Positions 49,253 to 60,936 of a stretch of 64,000 bases of DNA are shown here, in pieces (within the stretch, counting starts at the first letter, position 1; every line of letters begins with the position of its first letter). A model generated the notes under the pieces. The model was not told where the DNA came from, searched no databases, and saw nothing but the letters and a program-made list of their open reading frames with translations. A program made the translations under genes and the position numbers. The stretch lies in NCBI GenBank assembly GCA_017979445.1, contig CM030717.1, positions 13,936,086 through 14,000,085 on the forward strand. The letters are read 5' to 3'. The stretch is from Akebia trifoliata. Lineage: Eukaryota > Streptophyta > Magnoliopsida > Ranunculales > Lardizabalaceae.

Positions 49253-49999
49253 CTACGATGAATTTGTTGTATAATTGTTGATTGTGTTAACCGTCGACGT
49301 CCCTAATTCCTTTGTGAAGTGTACCCTGATTTTTGCCCCAATAGGCGCTATCAAATTTGAGGGATTGAAGTCGAGTTCTTCGCAAACGACATTTACCCTA
49401 TGCCCACTCCCCTTCCCGTTATGAGTAGGTAGAGGGTTTTGATTGATATTTTGTTGTTGGGACAGGTTAGCAGGTCCATCTAGGATGAGAGCCTTTTTAT
49501 CAATCAAATTATGTACCTGATGTTTGAGCTGCCAGCATTGATCTGTAGAGTGCCCTGGTGCGCCCATATAAAACTCGCAGAACAAATTGGGGTTGTACCC
49601 TGGCCCTTTAGCAACCTCAGGATTTGACGAGCGTTTCGCAAGATATTCACCCCTGAGCAAGATAGGCAGTAATTTTGATAGTGTCATAGGTAACCTAGTA
49701 AACACTCTATTTACTCTGTTGAGTCATGCCTGCTGGTTTTACCTGTATAGTGGTGCCTGCTGTGCAACTGGTGGAGGGTTTGCCCTGAATTGGTTCTGAG
49801 GTGGAGGGTTCCATGTCGGTGGAGGTGTTGGACCCATGAAGTTGACGACGTTTGTGGTCTAGGTGCTAATGAAGGGATCAAGAAGGGTCGGTTTAGCTGT
49901 ACGTTGTTAACTTGTGGTTCTTCCCTCTTCTTTCCCGTAAGCATTGGCTTTCTCTGAGAAGGGATTCCTGTTGTTATCCCTAAACTCGTCAAATCAGAG
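49253..49999 (-). pseudogene. Tat element 1 gag, C-terminal part (left of the element 2 insertion)
   Basis: From the junction leftwards it reads SLGITTGIPSQRK and TGKKREEPQVNNV. A frameshift follows, then a Pro-rich stretch (FMGPTPPPTWNPPPQNQF) and the nucleocapsid-type knuckle CEFYMGAPGHSTDQC (about 49580-49540) with KHQVHNLIDKKALI. This is the usual C-terminal half of a Tat gag. The other half lies at 60937-61826, and between them about 20-30 residues of the expected protein appear to be missing. Stops interrupt the frame near 49720-49740. Confidence 0.8.
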
Positions 50000-50037
50000 A
50001 TCTAGTTTGCTTCAACCCTCTGCCAAAGAGGGGCATC
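50000..50037 (+). repeat. 38-bp internal tail and polypurine tract from a lost tandem copy of element 2
   Basis: The sequence from 'atctagtttgcttcaaccct' to 'aaagaggggcatc' before the first LTR matches 59153-59190, directly before the last LTR, with one difference (C/T). It is an internal-region 3' end, so it does not belong upstream of a 5' LTR. The LTR at 50038 was therefore probably once preceded by another internal region. Confidence 0.85.
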
Positions 50038-51785
50038 TGTAGACACCCCATTTTTGCACTCGCCTGATTAATCAACTCGTCAACCCGATCGCAAGGATTC
50101 CCAATGATGAATGTTTATTCCATTGCTTTATTTCGTTACCAGAAATATTTCAGAAATCCAGATGAGGTATCTCAAACTGACAAAACTGTAGAAATCACGC
50201 TACGCTAGGAAAATACGACTCTAGAAACGTAGAAATCATCATTTTACAGACAAAACGAAGTTTTACGATAAAAATCACTAAAAAATGATCAAATTACCAA
50301 AATACCCCTAACATCAAAATATCCTTAGAGCCTACATTACGCTTAGGAAAACTCATTCAAACACATAAAACAACAAATCGAAACCAAATAAATCATTTCG
50401 CCAATTTTAACAGAATTTGACAAAATTACGAAAATGCCCCTCATAAAGTTCACGATCATTTCACACAAAAAAATTTCATAAATGACACAAACTAATATTT
50501 CCATTGAATTCCTTACGAAAAATCGATTCTAAAACATCCTAGAACATTAAAAATCGACTAAAAACGTGAAAAGTCCTCTCCGGGGGCAAAACAATAATTT
50601 CATAATTTTCATAATTAAAATTTTCAAAATTAATAAATGAAACATTAAATAATTAAAGTGAAACATTAATGAAATTAATTTAAAATTTTGAATTAAAAAA
50701 ATCGATCAATCGAGCTCCCAAGTAAAATTGTTGAGGGTTCGTAAGATATTTCTTTAAGGACCCCTCCATTTGGGGGTCCAAAGAATTAAAGATATAATAG
50801 AGAGGGGGTTCTCCAAAAATTAAATTCAATCAAGCAAAACTAAAGTCAAGATATTAAAGTCAATCAAGTAAGACTAAAGTCAAAATTAAAATCAATTAAA
50901 CAAGACTAAAGTCAAGATATTAAAAGTCAATCAAGTAAGACTAAAGTCAAAATATTAAAAGTTAATCAAATAAAACCAAAAGTCAAAATCATAATAGAGT
51001 TCTAATTAAATAATAACTCTATCTAATAGAGTTCTAACTAAAAGACAACTCCACCTAAAACAATTCTAATTAAAACACAACTCTACCTAAAATAATTCTA
51101 ACTAAAATACAACTCTAATTAAAAGAACTCTAATTAAATACTAACTCTATCCAAATCAACCCTTAAAAAATTCTATAAATAGAGGTCTTCACACCCTATT
51201 TTCGTATCAAATCATAAACCCCAAGAGAAGTAGGTTAAAAAGTCCCTCTAGCCTCCCATAAACCCTAGTTTTGAAGCCCCAACTCCTTACCTAACACCTA
51301 TACTTTGATTTTAGCCTAAAAAACACCTAAAAGCCCTTCAAAAACACCTCAAAATCCATAACAAATTCAAAGTATCTAGATCCAAAAAAAGAGATACCTT
51401 ACTTCGGAGATCAGAAATCAGATCCGGAGACAGAACGAAGCAAGGAGTACGGTACAAGGAGCAGTTTTTGTCGGATCTGAGGGAACAAGATCTTTGCGTA
51501 TCGAAGGTAAACTTTCTTTTATTATTATTTTTTTATCTAGGTTATTTGTTAGCAATGTAATCTTATTTGGGATAAGTAGAGACCGGCATTAGCCGGACGG
51601 GGTTGGTGCCTAACACCTTCCAACCCCATAACGTGATCCCCGAACTCATTTTCTCTTCAGTAGATTAGTTTTTTTATCTGTTTAGAGTCAGTATCCGGTT
51701 CCTAGACCGTAATAACTAGGTGACGACTCCCAAACCTCAAGGGTCAAAAGCGGATCGGCGCACCCGCGGATCGAGGGCACTTTCA
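50038..51785 (+). repeat. First LTR of element 2, 1748 bp
   Basis: Starts TGTAGACACCCC and ends GGCACTTTCA. It contains tandem AAGTCAA-type repeats (about 50820-51000) and TCTAATTAAA-type repeats (about 51000-51140), TATAAATA at 51174-51181, and the 'tgcctaacacc' motif near 51608. Same family as the lone LTR at 8080-9752. Confidence 0.93.
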
Positions 51786-51786
51786 G

Positions 51787-51804
51787 TGGCGACTCTGTTG
51801 GGGA
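51787..51804 (+). other. Primer-binding site of element 2
   Basis: TGGCGACTCTGTTGGGGA starts one base after the LTR end. The form TGGCGACTC... is widespread in Tat/Ogre elements and is usually assigned to an arginine tRNA. The exact tRNA is inferred. Confidence 0.8.
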
Positions 51805-52032
51805 CTATTGAGGATCAAACTTGAAAAACCCCAATTATGGGAGCATTGCCAAGATGACCTAGTTTTTTTTTTATTATTTAGTTCGATTTATTTTATTTAT
51901 TTTTCCTATTTATTTATTTTTGTGACTTGATTGTAGATGATTTTGGGCATTGCATTTTTTTTTCCAATTAAGGATCACTTTTTGATGACCCCTAAATAAT
52001 GAAATATTCAAATTGACATATGAAAATAATGG

Positions 52033-52588
52033 AATGATGAAAGTTGGGACAGTAATGTTAAAACATTTTTATAAAACATTCTAGTAAGAATTAAGTCTGG
52101 GAACCTGCTAATAAAACGTAGATCTCATCGAGTAGATTAATTTCGAATCTGAGTTCACTCAATTTCGTTATCGGAAGCTAATATCATCGATGCAAGTTCA
52201 ATCTGTAAATCTGGAATTGTTGCTGAATGAAGGTTGGGACAGCAATGTTAAAACGTTTTTACAAAACATTTTAGTGAGAATTAAGTCTGGGAACCTATTA
52301 ATAAAATGTAGATCTCATCGAGTAGATTAATTTCGAATCTGAGTTCACTCAATTCCGTTATCGGAAGCCTTAGATATCATCGATGCAAGTTCAATCTGTA
52401 AATCTGGAATTGTTTCCGAATGAAGGTTGGGACAGCAATGTTAAAACGTTTTTACAGAATATTCTAGTGAGAACTAAGTCTGGGCACCTATTAATAAAAT
52501 GTAGATCTCATCGAGTAGATTAATTTAGAATTTGAGTTCACTCAATTTCGTTATCGGGAGCCTTAGATATCATCGATGCAAGTTCGGA
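52033..52588. repeat. Tandem repeat, about 190-193 bp x 3
   Basis: The anchor 'gttgggacag' occurs at about 52043, 52233 and 52426. Each unit also has 'gtagatctcatcgagtagat' and 'catcgatgcaagttc'. The copies are well conserved with small indels. Confidence 0.93.
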
Positions 52589-53448
52589 TTGTATTTTCCT
52601 AATTCACAAAAAATCCGAATTTATCTAATGTTGGCACAATTAATGTTCCTGAGAGTGAGCTCATCTCAACCATTGTCATTCTATCATCAATGTAACATCT
52701 ATTGGAATCTCGATTTATTTTAGATCACTCAAAAGTGATCATTGATTGGACCTTAAAAATTATAAAAATTATGCCTATTGCAATGTTTGTTTGATCAATT
52801 ATTATATGCCATGCTCATTAATTGATTTGCCATGATCTTGACAGATATATTTGTGATGTGTTTGCTTTCATCTTAATTTCGATGTGATGGGTTTTGTATT
52901 ATTTTCTTGATCAATATTCATTTGATATCCATATGTGATGACATAATTTGGCCCATGGGCCCATTTGTTTGAAAAAGGCCCCGGGCACACCCCACCCTAT
53001 GTTGCACACACCACATGCACGTTTACTGTTTTACCCACTTACACGTCCTATATAGCCAACGTGGCACTAGTGCGTGACCCGGTCTCTTCGGAGATGGGAA
53101 GTCATTCATGAAAACCACAACTCCAGTCACGTACCTTAGGGTATATCAAACTGGGGCATCAATACTATCTGATCAGGTGATTCTGAGAGGTATATTGATG
53201 CACCCAAGCTGGAGCGACCTGAGCCTTTGACCTATTATGAGCCACACAGTCACATGTCCCGATTGCCAACGTAGTACTAGTATGTGGTCAGTCCCCTCGT
53301 GGGATGCCAAACCATTTATGAAAGGTACAACTCTTGACTCGTACCCATAGGTATGTAAAAGATAATCTAAGTATATCAATTGCACTTTTTAGTCAAAATC
53401 GGTGCCTAAGCGAGATCTTACCCCGCTGTACCCTACTGTACGAGGGGG

Positions 53449-53463
53449 ATAGACTACGTCTAT
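53449..53463 (+). promoter_or_regulatory. Conserved leader stem-loop of element 2
   Basis: ATAGAC-TAC-GTCTAT is a perfect 6-bp inverted repeat with a 3-base loop. It lies in a block ('tcaaaatcggtgcct', 'gatcttaccc', 'acgagggggatagac') that recurs upstream of gag in element 1 on the other strand (62771-62785). The position about 0.85 kb before gag suggests a role in the RNA, such as packaging or dimerisation. That role is inference. Confidence 0.55.
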
Positions 53464-54305
53464 TCTAGACGAGAGGTATTTAAGTGGGCCCTTGCTCAGC
53501 ATCGTGCGCCACCTCTCAACTGGAGATCAAACTGGATGTTTTTGACTTCAGAGAAATGAGTTGAGATTTTAGATTATCACCTATACGGTATATCAAACCA
53601 AGTCACCACGTATCGAAAGGTATATAGGTGTGTTTGGGCAAGGGTAGCCAGATAAATTGCATTGCACGTAGTAAACCTAGAGTCTAGAAGTCATCCTATA
53701 GGTCACGATCCGAACTGACTATGGGTGTTCCCGGGTTGCTTTATTCAATCCAACCAATAGGTAAATGGGTGGACCGATTCAGAATAATCAAACAAAACCC
53801 ACAATATCGGTCCGACCCAATCGGTGAAATGTACCGATTAATTTGAACCACTCAAACCAGTTGGCCCAATTGACAAATGGATCAAACTGATCAGTACCAA
53901 ATCAGTTGGACTAATTGGTTTTCACTTTTAAAGATCCAGACTACTTTGTATAGAAAGACTCAATCTTAGGATTAAATTAATTTGTCTGATCAAAAGTTCA
54001 ATCCCAATCAGGAGTAGACCCGCGTCTAACATTTCTCACTTTCTTGGTCACCATAGACTTATAGTGCATTTGGATTCAATATTTCCCACCGAACTTGGGC
54101 TATTCTATATCGAAACTTTAATCATGTGGTTAAGAGTCAAACCTTTAGAGTCAATGGTTAACCTTGGTTTACTTCCAATCAGGTGATAATTGGTCCCAAA
54201 CGTTCTAAACCACCATCTGCACCACTTTAGGTCCGTGAAAAAAGTCTTCTTTCTAGAGTACCATTGCTAAGTAGTCAGTCTTTGCCACGAGAAGAAACGA
54301 GTACC

Positions 54306-55755
54306 ATGGATGAAGCTGCGCTCCGTCAAATTTTAGAATCTTTTCAAGCACAAATTATTGCTTCTGTCCAAACACAAATTGAATCCCTGAAAATTGAAAA
54401 GGAAAAAAGATAAAGCTATAGAACCTCAAGATGTGTTTGACCTCGTTGAAAACCAAGAAGATGATCAGTTACACGTCGACCCTGTCCTAGCTCATCGAAT
54501 AACTCAGGTTGAAACTGCTTTGAAAAACATCAAAGATCCTGATGATCTTACTCTTGGATTATGGGCAATGACCTTGTTTCCCACGGTCCGTCTACCAGAA
54601 AAGTTCACAATGCCAGATATGGAAAAGTTTGACGGTATTGGATGCCCTAGGACTCACTTAAAAGTATATGTCGGCATAATGCAATCTCAGGGTCTAAGTG
54701 AAGAACAGATGGCTCAACTTTTTTAAAGAACCCTGACAGGTCCTGCACTACACTGGTTAATGTCATTGGACTCGTCTCGGGTAAGAACATGACATGAATT
54801 GATGAAGGAATTTATTGGTTGGTATTCATTAAACACAGATATTGAACTCACAAGAAGAGACCTAGAAACTACTAAACAGAAACCCGAGGAAACTTTCACT
54901 GAGTTTATTGCTCGATGGAGAGCTAAAGCTTCTCAATTGTGGGACCGACCTCAAGAGAAGGAACAAGTCAAGATTATCCTCAGGAATCTCACTCCAAATT
55001 ATGCCAAGTACTTGATGCCTCAGTACCTTCCCACTTTTCAATCCCTTCTTGAGGCTGGAAATCAAGTTGAGGATGCCTACTCTTCGGGACTTTTTGGTAA
55101 CTCGTCTGAGTCAAAACCCAAACATTTCAAACCTAATATCAATTCCTTACAAGTGGGCAACACCACCTTCGCATTATCTCCTCAAGCTACTCAGTCTTCA
55201 CAAACTAAGCCTAGGAGACAGTTTGCCAATCTTGGAATGTCTCTTAGTGTTGCTTATCAAAAATTGATGAAAAGGGGAATGCTGACACCTTTACAACCTA
55301 AGCCTTTGCCTAATCCTCTTCCCCCAAACATGGATAATGGATAATTCTGTGAATTCTATCAGATGCCTGGTCATGTTCTTGATAGGTGTATTACTCTCCG
55401 ACATGTTATCCAAGACCTTACTGAGCAAGGAAAAGTCACCATACCCACTCCTACTACTCCCAATGTTAAGACTAACCATTTGCCTACCTTTCAAAATCAA
55501 CCCCCTCCTACTCTGAACTTAATATCCATATCCAAACCCGAATCAATTGACCCAGTTTCCTTCATTCACCCAATTGGTCTTAACAGTGCACTCGCTCCAT
55601 GCCAGAATGAGCACAATTACCTTAAGGCAATGACAGAACTGAAGAACAGAGAAATCATTGAAGCAACGGGTTATCCCGCATGTGACAGACTTGAATCAGA
55701 ATATGAAGAGATAGTAAAAGCAGGCAAGTTCAAGTCATCCATCGAAGATAACTGA
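54306..55755 (+). pseudogene. Element 2 gag
   Basis: The ATG at 54306 opens MDEAALRQILESFQAQ. An A-tract indel near 54402-54408 shifts the frame, which continues IEPQDVFDLVENQEDD. The capsid region follows: MPDMEKFDGIGCPRTHLKVY, then RTLTGPALHWL and FTEFIARWRAKASQLW. It ends with a knuckle-like CEFYQMPGHVLDRC near 55350 and stops at 55753-55755. Other breaks: TAA at 54724-54726 (reads QLF*RTLTG), a TGA near 54793 (reads RT*HELM) and a TAA near 55342. It is homologous to gag of element 1 (GCPLSHLKLY, RRLTGPALKWF). Its natural role would be forming the particle that packages the element RNA. Confidence 0.88.
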
Positions 55756-58700
55756 AATGGCATAGACTTTAGAATTGTATCCCTCCATTCAGAATGTTGT
55801 CGTCTTTTAAGTCTTCTTTATTTTATTTTTTTTTAGCTTCAATTGCGTTAGTCTTTGAATTCAGTTAGTCATCTTTATTTTCAAGTTTTAGTTGAGTTTG
55901 TCAGTCTATGTTTTTCAATTCCAATAAAATATAGAAGCTTTTGATTATCATGCGTGTAATAATGATTTGAGCATAATATCTAACATGGGGATTAACTTAA
56001 AGCTCACTAATCAAGCTCGATAAATATTTGAATTAAAGAGTACATTCAAGAAGTGCAAATTGGTGATACATTATCCTTAGGAGAACATGAGAGAATAGTA
56101 AACTTACTTAAGAAATTCAACAATGGTTCTTGCATGATCTCATAAGGATATATGGATGGATTACATAAAAACATAGATCAAGAGTGATTTCAAAGTCAAA
56201 GACTATTGGTAAAAAATGATATAGCTGAAAGCATCGACAAAGACGCTAAGACCTATAATGGATTTACCATGTCTTTCACTCAAAAGATGAGAGTTTTCAT
56301 TCATAAGAGAATAAAAGATTTTCTCGAAGTTGTAGAAGAGTTGAATAGTCAGAAAACTTGATCATACTCGATTTCACAAAAGAAGATTGAAGAATATTTA
56401 TTCTCAAAAGAAGACCTTACTCAACAGAGCAATCCAGATACCGAATTCCTAAACCTTGACCAAATTAATTAGTATTTCACCAAAAGAGGCCTTCTTTGGT
56501 CGAACAATTATCCTATCTTACCAAAAAAGAAAAGAAATAACCTTCTTTAGCCCCTCGCAGCCTTTAAAAAAATAATAGCATCTTCTTTCTAAACCATACC
56601 GACCAACCTTGGGAGGGAATCTTAGTATGAACTACGTTTTGACCTGATCTAAAAAAAAAAAAGTATATTTGGGGTACGTAGGCAACCTGAGAAATTACTT
56701 TAGGCCCGGTTACGCAAAAAAAAACGCAAAAAAATGTATTCTCTTAAGAAAAGTGTCATCCAAAAGGAAAATCCCCTATTGAAGATTCAAAAGAAAAAAA
56801 ATGCCAAACTAGGGGCATTAAAAAAAAAAGAGAAAATTTACAGAAGAAAAAAATGTCAAACAAGGGGCATTTAGAAAAAATCAAAATAATTGACAGAAAA
56901 GAGAGTATAATACTAGGGGCATTAGAAAAAAGAGTCAAAAGAATTTATAGAAAATAATATTAGACTAGGAGCATTTTGGGAAGTCGAGCCTTTTACCCTT
57001 TCTTTCTAAACCAAGTCCTAAGCCCACCTATTAAGTCCTCCTGAATGTTAATTGACTCGGTTAAGGTGCAGGGAACCAAGAAGTTGTCGAGTTGGTTATT
57101 CAAGATCATCAAGAAAAAAGAGAAGCCTACTAAGTCGAAAATCCGAAAAGGCGACTTTGACAAAATTTAGGGCATAATCATAAAAAGAAAGCCTGCTAGG
57201 TTGAAAATCTGAAAAGACGAACTAGGCAAAAATCAAGGCATCATCAGAAAAAAAAAAATAAAGCCCGTTAGATTGAAAACCTGAAGAGGCGATCTAAGAA
57301 AAAAATTAGGGCATCATCAAATGGGAGGAAAGGTCCTATCAAGAAGAAAAATTCAAAAGGAAGATTGTGCAGAAATTAGAAAATGCAGAACCATTCAAGC
57401 CACAATATTCGTTTTTCAGCTAAGAGCTCATATCCGACGAAGACAATGTTGAAGTAAAAAAAAAATCAGAAGTCATCTTGAACATTGTAGAATCTTCAAA
57501 AGTATCTTTACTTGTTCAAGTGTTCGCTAATGGAAGATGTAGAATCATCAACCACTTTGAAGAGAAAGATCTTCTATTCTAATATTTATCAAGATTTTTT
57601 ACGTCCAGCTCAAGCATTTCTCAAAAATAATGATCAATTCTTTATTGCACATATGATAATCTTAAGAGTCTTAAATTTAAGAGAATGTTAGTTCTTCTAT
57701 CTGTCATACATCAGAGTCCATATTTTTCAAGCGTAATCAATTCCATCAGTCTCGCAGTCAAGTCCTAGTTAAAGTCAACATTGAAACTAGGGGCATTTTT
57801 GAAAGTCATTTAATTCCAAAGTTTTGTTCTTAATCACATGATAAAAGAAAATCTTACAAAAGCTTAAAAGTCCGGTGAAGCCCAATGATAATTATGAATC
57901 CAGATGCATGATAAGCCAATAAAGGCCTAATCTTTCAAACTTTGAACTCGATTTTGAATCATAGAATGAATTAATATGATTGTTTAAGTTCCTATAAATC
58001 TAAGCCTGAGAAACGTGGCTTAGTAAGTTCGAGTTCGAGAAACGAGATTCCAACTTTTTGAAGTGCCTGCAAACCTAAGTTCGAGTCCGAGAAACGAGAC
58101 TCCAACTTTTTGAATCACAGAATGAATAGGCTTTTTGAAGTGCCTACAAACCTAAGTTTGAGTCCGAGAAACGAGACTCCAACTTTTTGAATCATAGAAT
58201 GAATAGGCTTTTTGAAGTACCTACAAACTTAAGTTCGAGTCCGAGAAATGAGATTCCAAATTTTTGAATCATAGAATGAATAGGCTTTTTGAAGTGCCTA
58301 TAAACCTAAGTTCGAGTCCGAGAAACGAGACTCCAACTTTTTGAATCATAGAATGAATAGGATTTTTGAAGTGCCTACAAACCTAAGTGCGAGTCCGAAA
58401 AACGAGACTCCAACTTTTTGAATCATAGAATGAGTAAGTTTTTTGAAGTGCCTACAAACCTAGGTTCGAGTCCGAGAAGCGAGATTCCAACTTTTTAAAT
58501 CATAGAATGAATAGGTTTTTTGAAGTGCCTATTAACCTTAGTTCGAGTCCGAGAAACGAGACCCCAATTTTAATAGGATTGTTTAAGTTCCTGGAAACCT
58601 TTGCCAGAGTCTGAGAAACGAGACTCCAACTTTGTTTGAAATCATATTGAATTAATAGGATTATTTAAGTTCCTTAGCCCGAGAAGCTTGGCTACAATAG

Positions 58701-59176
58701 GCTTGAGTCCGATAAACGACACTCATACTTTTTCGAACTCTAAAAAAGAATTTCAAATAGGATTTAACGAAGTTCCTACAATGTTATGACTCCAATTACC
58801 TCAGTGTTCAACCTTGCCATGATTGCTTTCGTTGCATAAGTGCATCTCAATTTTGAATCATTATTGTCAGTGAGAGAAGATCTCTAGGACCTGATACATT
58901 TTTACTCAGTAAGCATCACACCATTGCACACACGTGCACTTTTGCATTAGTCAGGGAGAATTTTATAAAATTCAAGGATCTGACATAGTCAGTGAGAGTT
59001 CAAGCTCGAAGACCTGACAACTTTTTAGTTCGAGGAGAGTTTTACCCTCAAGGATCCGAACGCCCTGACGAATTGCTAAATCAGGCTGCAAAATGAATTG
59101 TCACTAGCTTTGGCATTCGGATATCGCACTATCTACCAAAATAGATTTTGCTATCTAGTTTGCTTCAACCCTCTGT
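55756..59176 (+). other. 3' non-coding region of element 2 with several short tandem arrays
   Basis: No pol domain and no other gene found over 3.4 kb. Arrays: about four units of roughly 50-55 bp around 'ctaggggcatt' (56760-56975), three units of about 70 bp around 'aagcc...gaaaatc.gaaaag.cga' (57115-57320), and the 77-bp array listed next. The motif 'ggggtacgtaggcaacctgag' near 56670 is of a kind I associate with Tat-type untranslated regions. Confidence 0.75.
57990..58640. repeat. 77-bp tandem array, about 8 copies
   Basis: The anchor 'tttttgaagt' recurs at about 58132, 58209, 58286 and 58363, a steady 77-bp step. Each unit carries 'gagtccgagaaacgagactc' and 'gaatcatagaatgaatagg'. Units at both edges are more diverged. 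Confidence 0.95.
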
Positions 59177-59190
59177 CAAAGAGGGGCATC
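59177..59190 (+). other. Polypurine tract of element 2
   Basis: CAAAGAGGGGCATC directly before the second LTR. The same tract is at 50024-50037. Confidence 0.85.
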
Positions 59191-60936
59191 TGTAGACACC
59201 CCATTTTTGCACTAGCCTGATTAATCAACTCGTCAACCCGATCGCAAGGATTCTCAATGATGAATGTTTATTCCATTGCTTTATTTCGTTACCAGAAATA
59301 TTTCAGAAATCCAGATGAGGTATCTCGAACTGACAAAACTATAGAAATCACGCTACGCTAGGAAAATACGACTCTAAAAACGTAGAAATCATCATTTTAC
59401 ACACAAAAAGAAGTTTCACGATAAAAATCACTAAAAAATTATCAAATTACCAAAATACCCCTAACATCAAAATATCCTTAGAGCCTACATTACGCTTAGG
59501 AAAACTCATTCAAACACATAAAACAACAAATCGAAACCAAATAAATAATTTTGCCAATTTTAACAGAATTTGACAAAATTACTAAAATGCCCCTCATAAA
59601 GTTCACGATCATTCAACACAAAAAATTTCATAAATGACACAAACTAATATTTCCATTGAATTCCTTACGAAAAATCGATTCTAAAACATCCTAGAACATT
59701 AAAAACCGACTTAAAACGTGAAAAGTCCTCTCCGGGGGTAAAACGGTAATTTCACAATTTTCATAATTAAAATTTTCAAAATTAATAAATGAAACATTAA
59801 ATAATTAAAGTGAAACATTAATGAAATTATTTTAAAATTTTGAATTAAAAAAATCGATCAATCGGGCTCCCAAGTAAAATTGTTGAGGGTTCGTAAGATA
59901 TTTCTTTAAGGACCCCTCCATTTGGGGGTCCAAAGAATTAAAGATATAATAGAGGGGTGTTATCCAAAAATTAAATTCAATCAAGCAAAACTAAAGTCAA
60001 GATATTAAAGTCAATCAAGTAAGACTAAAGTCAAAATTAAAATCAATTAAACAAGACTAAAGTCAAGATATTAAAAGTCAATCAAGTAAGACTAAAGTCA
60101 AAATATTAAAAGTTAATCAAATAAGACCAAAAGTCAAAATCATAATAGAGTTCTAATTAAATAATAACTCTATCTAATAGAGTTCTAACTAAAAGACAAC
60201 TCCACCTAAAACAATTCTAATTAAAACACAACTCTACCTAAAACAATTCTAACTAAAACACAACTCTAATTAAAAGAACTCTAATTAAATACTAACTCTA
60301 TCCAAATCAACCCTTAAAAAATTCTATAAATAGAGGTCACCACACCCTATTTTCGTATCAAATCATAAACCCCAAGAGAAGTAGGTTAAAAAGTCCCTCT
60401 AGCCTCCCATAAACCCTAGTTTTGAAGTCCCAACTCCTTACTTAACACCCATACTTCGATTTTAGCCTTAAAAACACCTAAAAGCCCTTCAAAAACACCC
60501 AAAATCCATAACAAATTCGAAGAATTCAGATCCAAAAAAAGAGATACCTTACTTCGGAGATCAGAAATCAGATCCGGAGACAGAACGAAGCAAGGAGTAC
60601 GGTACAAGGAGCAGTTTTTGTCGGATCTGAGGGAACAAGATCTTTGCGTATCGAAGGTAAACTTTCTTTTATTATTATTTTTTTATCTAGGTTATTTGTT
60701 AGCAATGTAATCTTATTTGGGATAAGTAGAGACCGGTATTAGCCGGGCGGGGTTGGTGCCTAACACCTTCCAACCCCGTAATGTGATCCCCGGACCCGTT
60801 TTCTCTTCAGTAGATTAGTTTCTTTATCTGTTTAGAGTCCGTATCTGGTTCCTAGACCGTAATAACTAGGTGGCGACTCCCAAACCTCAAGGGTCAAAAG
60901 TGGATCCACGCACCCCGCGGATCGAGGGCGTTTTCA
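59191..60936 (+). repeat. Second LTR of element 2, 1746 bp
   Basis: Near-identical to the LTR at 50038, with scattered substitutions and small indels. Same minisatellites (about 59970-60300), TATAAATA at 60325-60332, and end GCGTTTTCA. Element 1 gag resumes right after it. Confidence 0.93.

Larger units (their letters stand above)
51805..54305 (+). other. 5' leader of element 2, non-coding, with internal repeats
   Basis: No coding frame is supported over 2.5 kb. It holds a three-copy 190-bp repeat (52033-52588) and a diverged pair of about 209 bp ('gccaacgt' with 'actagt' near 53056 and 53265). A motif near 53390-53465 is shared with the element 1 leader. Long leaders before gag are usual in the Tat lineage. 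Confidence 0.75.
50038..60936 (+). mobile_element. Non-autonomous Tat-type retrotransposon (element 2), gag without pol
   Basis: Two LTRs (50038-51785 and 59191-60936) in the same orientation flank 7.4 kb of internal DNA. A primer-binding site TGGCGACTCTGTTGGGGA follows the first LTR and a polypurine tract precedes the second. A decayed gag (54306-55755) is the only coding region; the 3.4 kb after it has no RT, RNase H or integrase. It sits inside gag of element 1. Flanking pentamers GCATC and GGTGT do not match, consistent with a deletion at the left boundary. The LTRs differ by scattered substitutions, so the insertion is not brand new. Confidence 0.9.
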
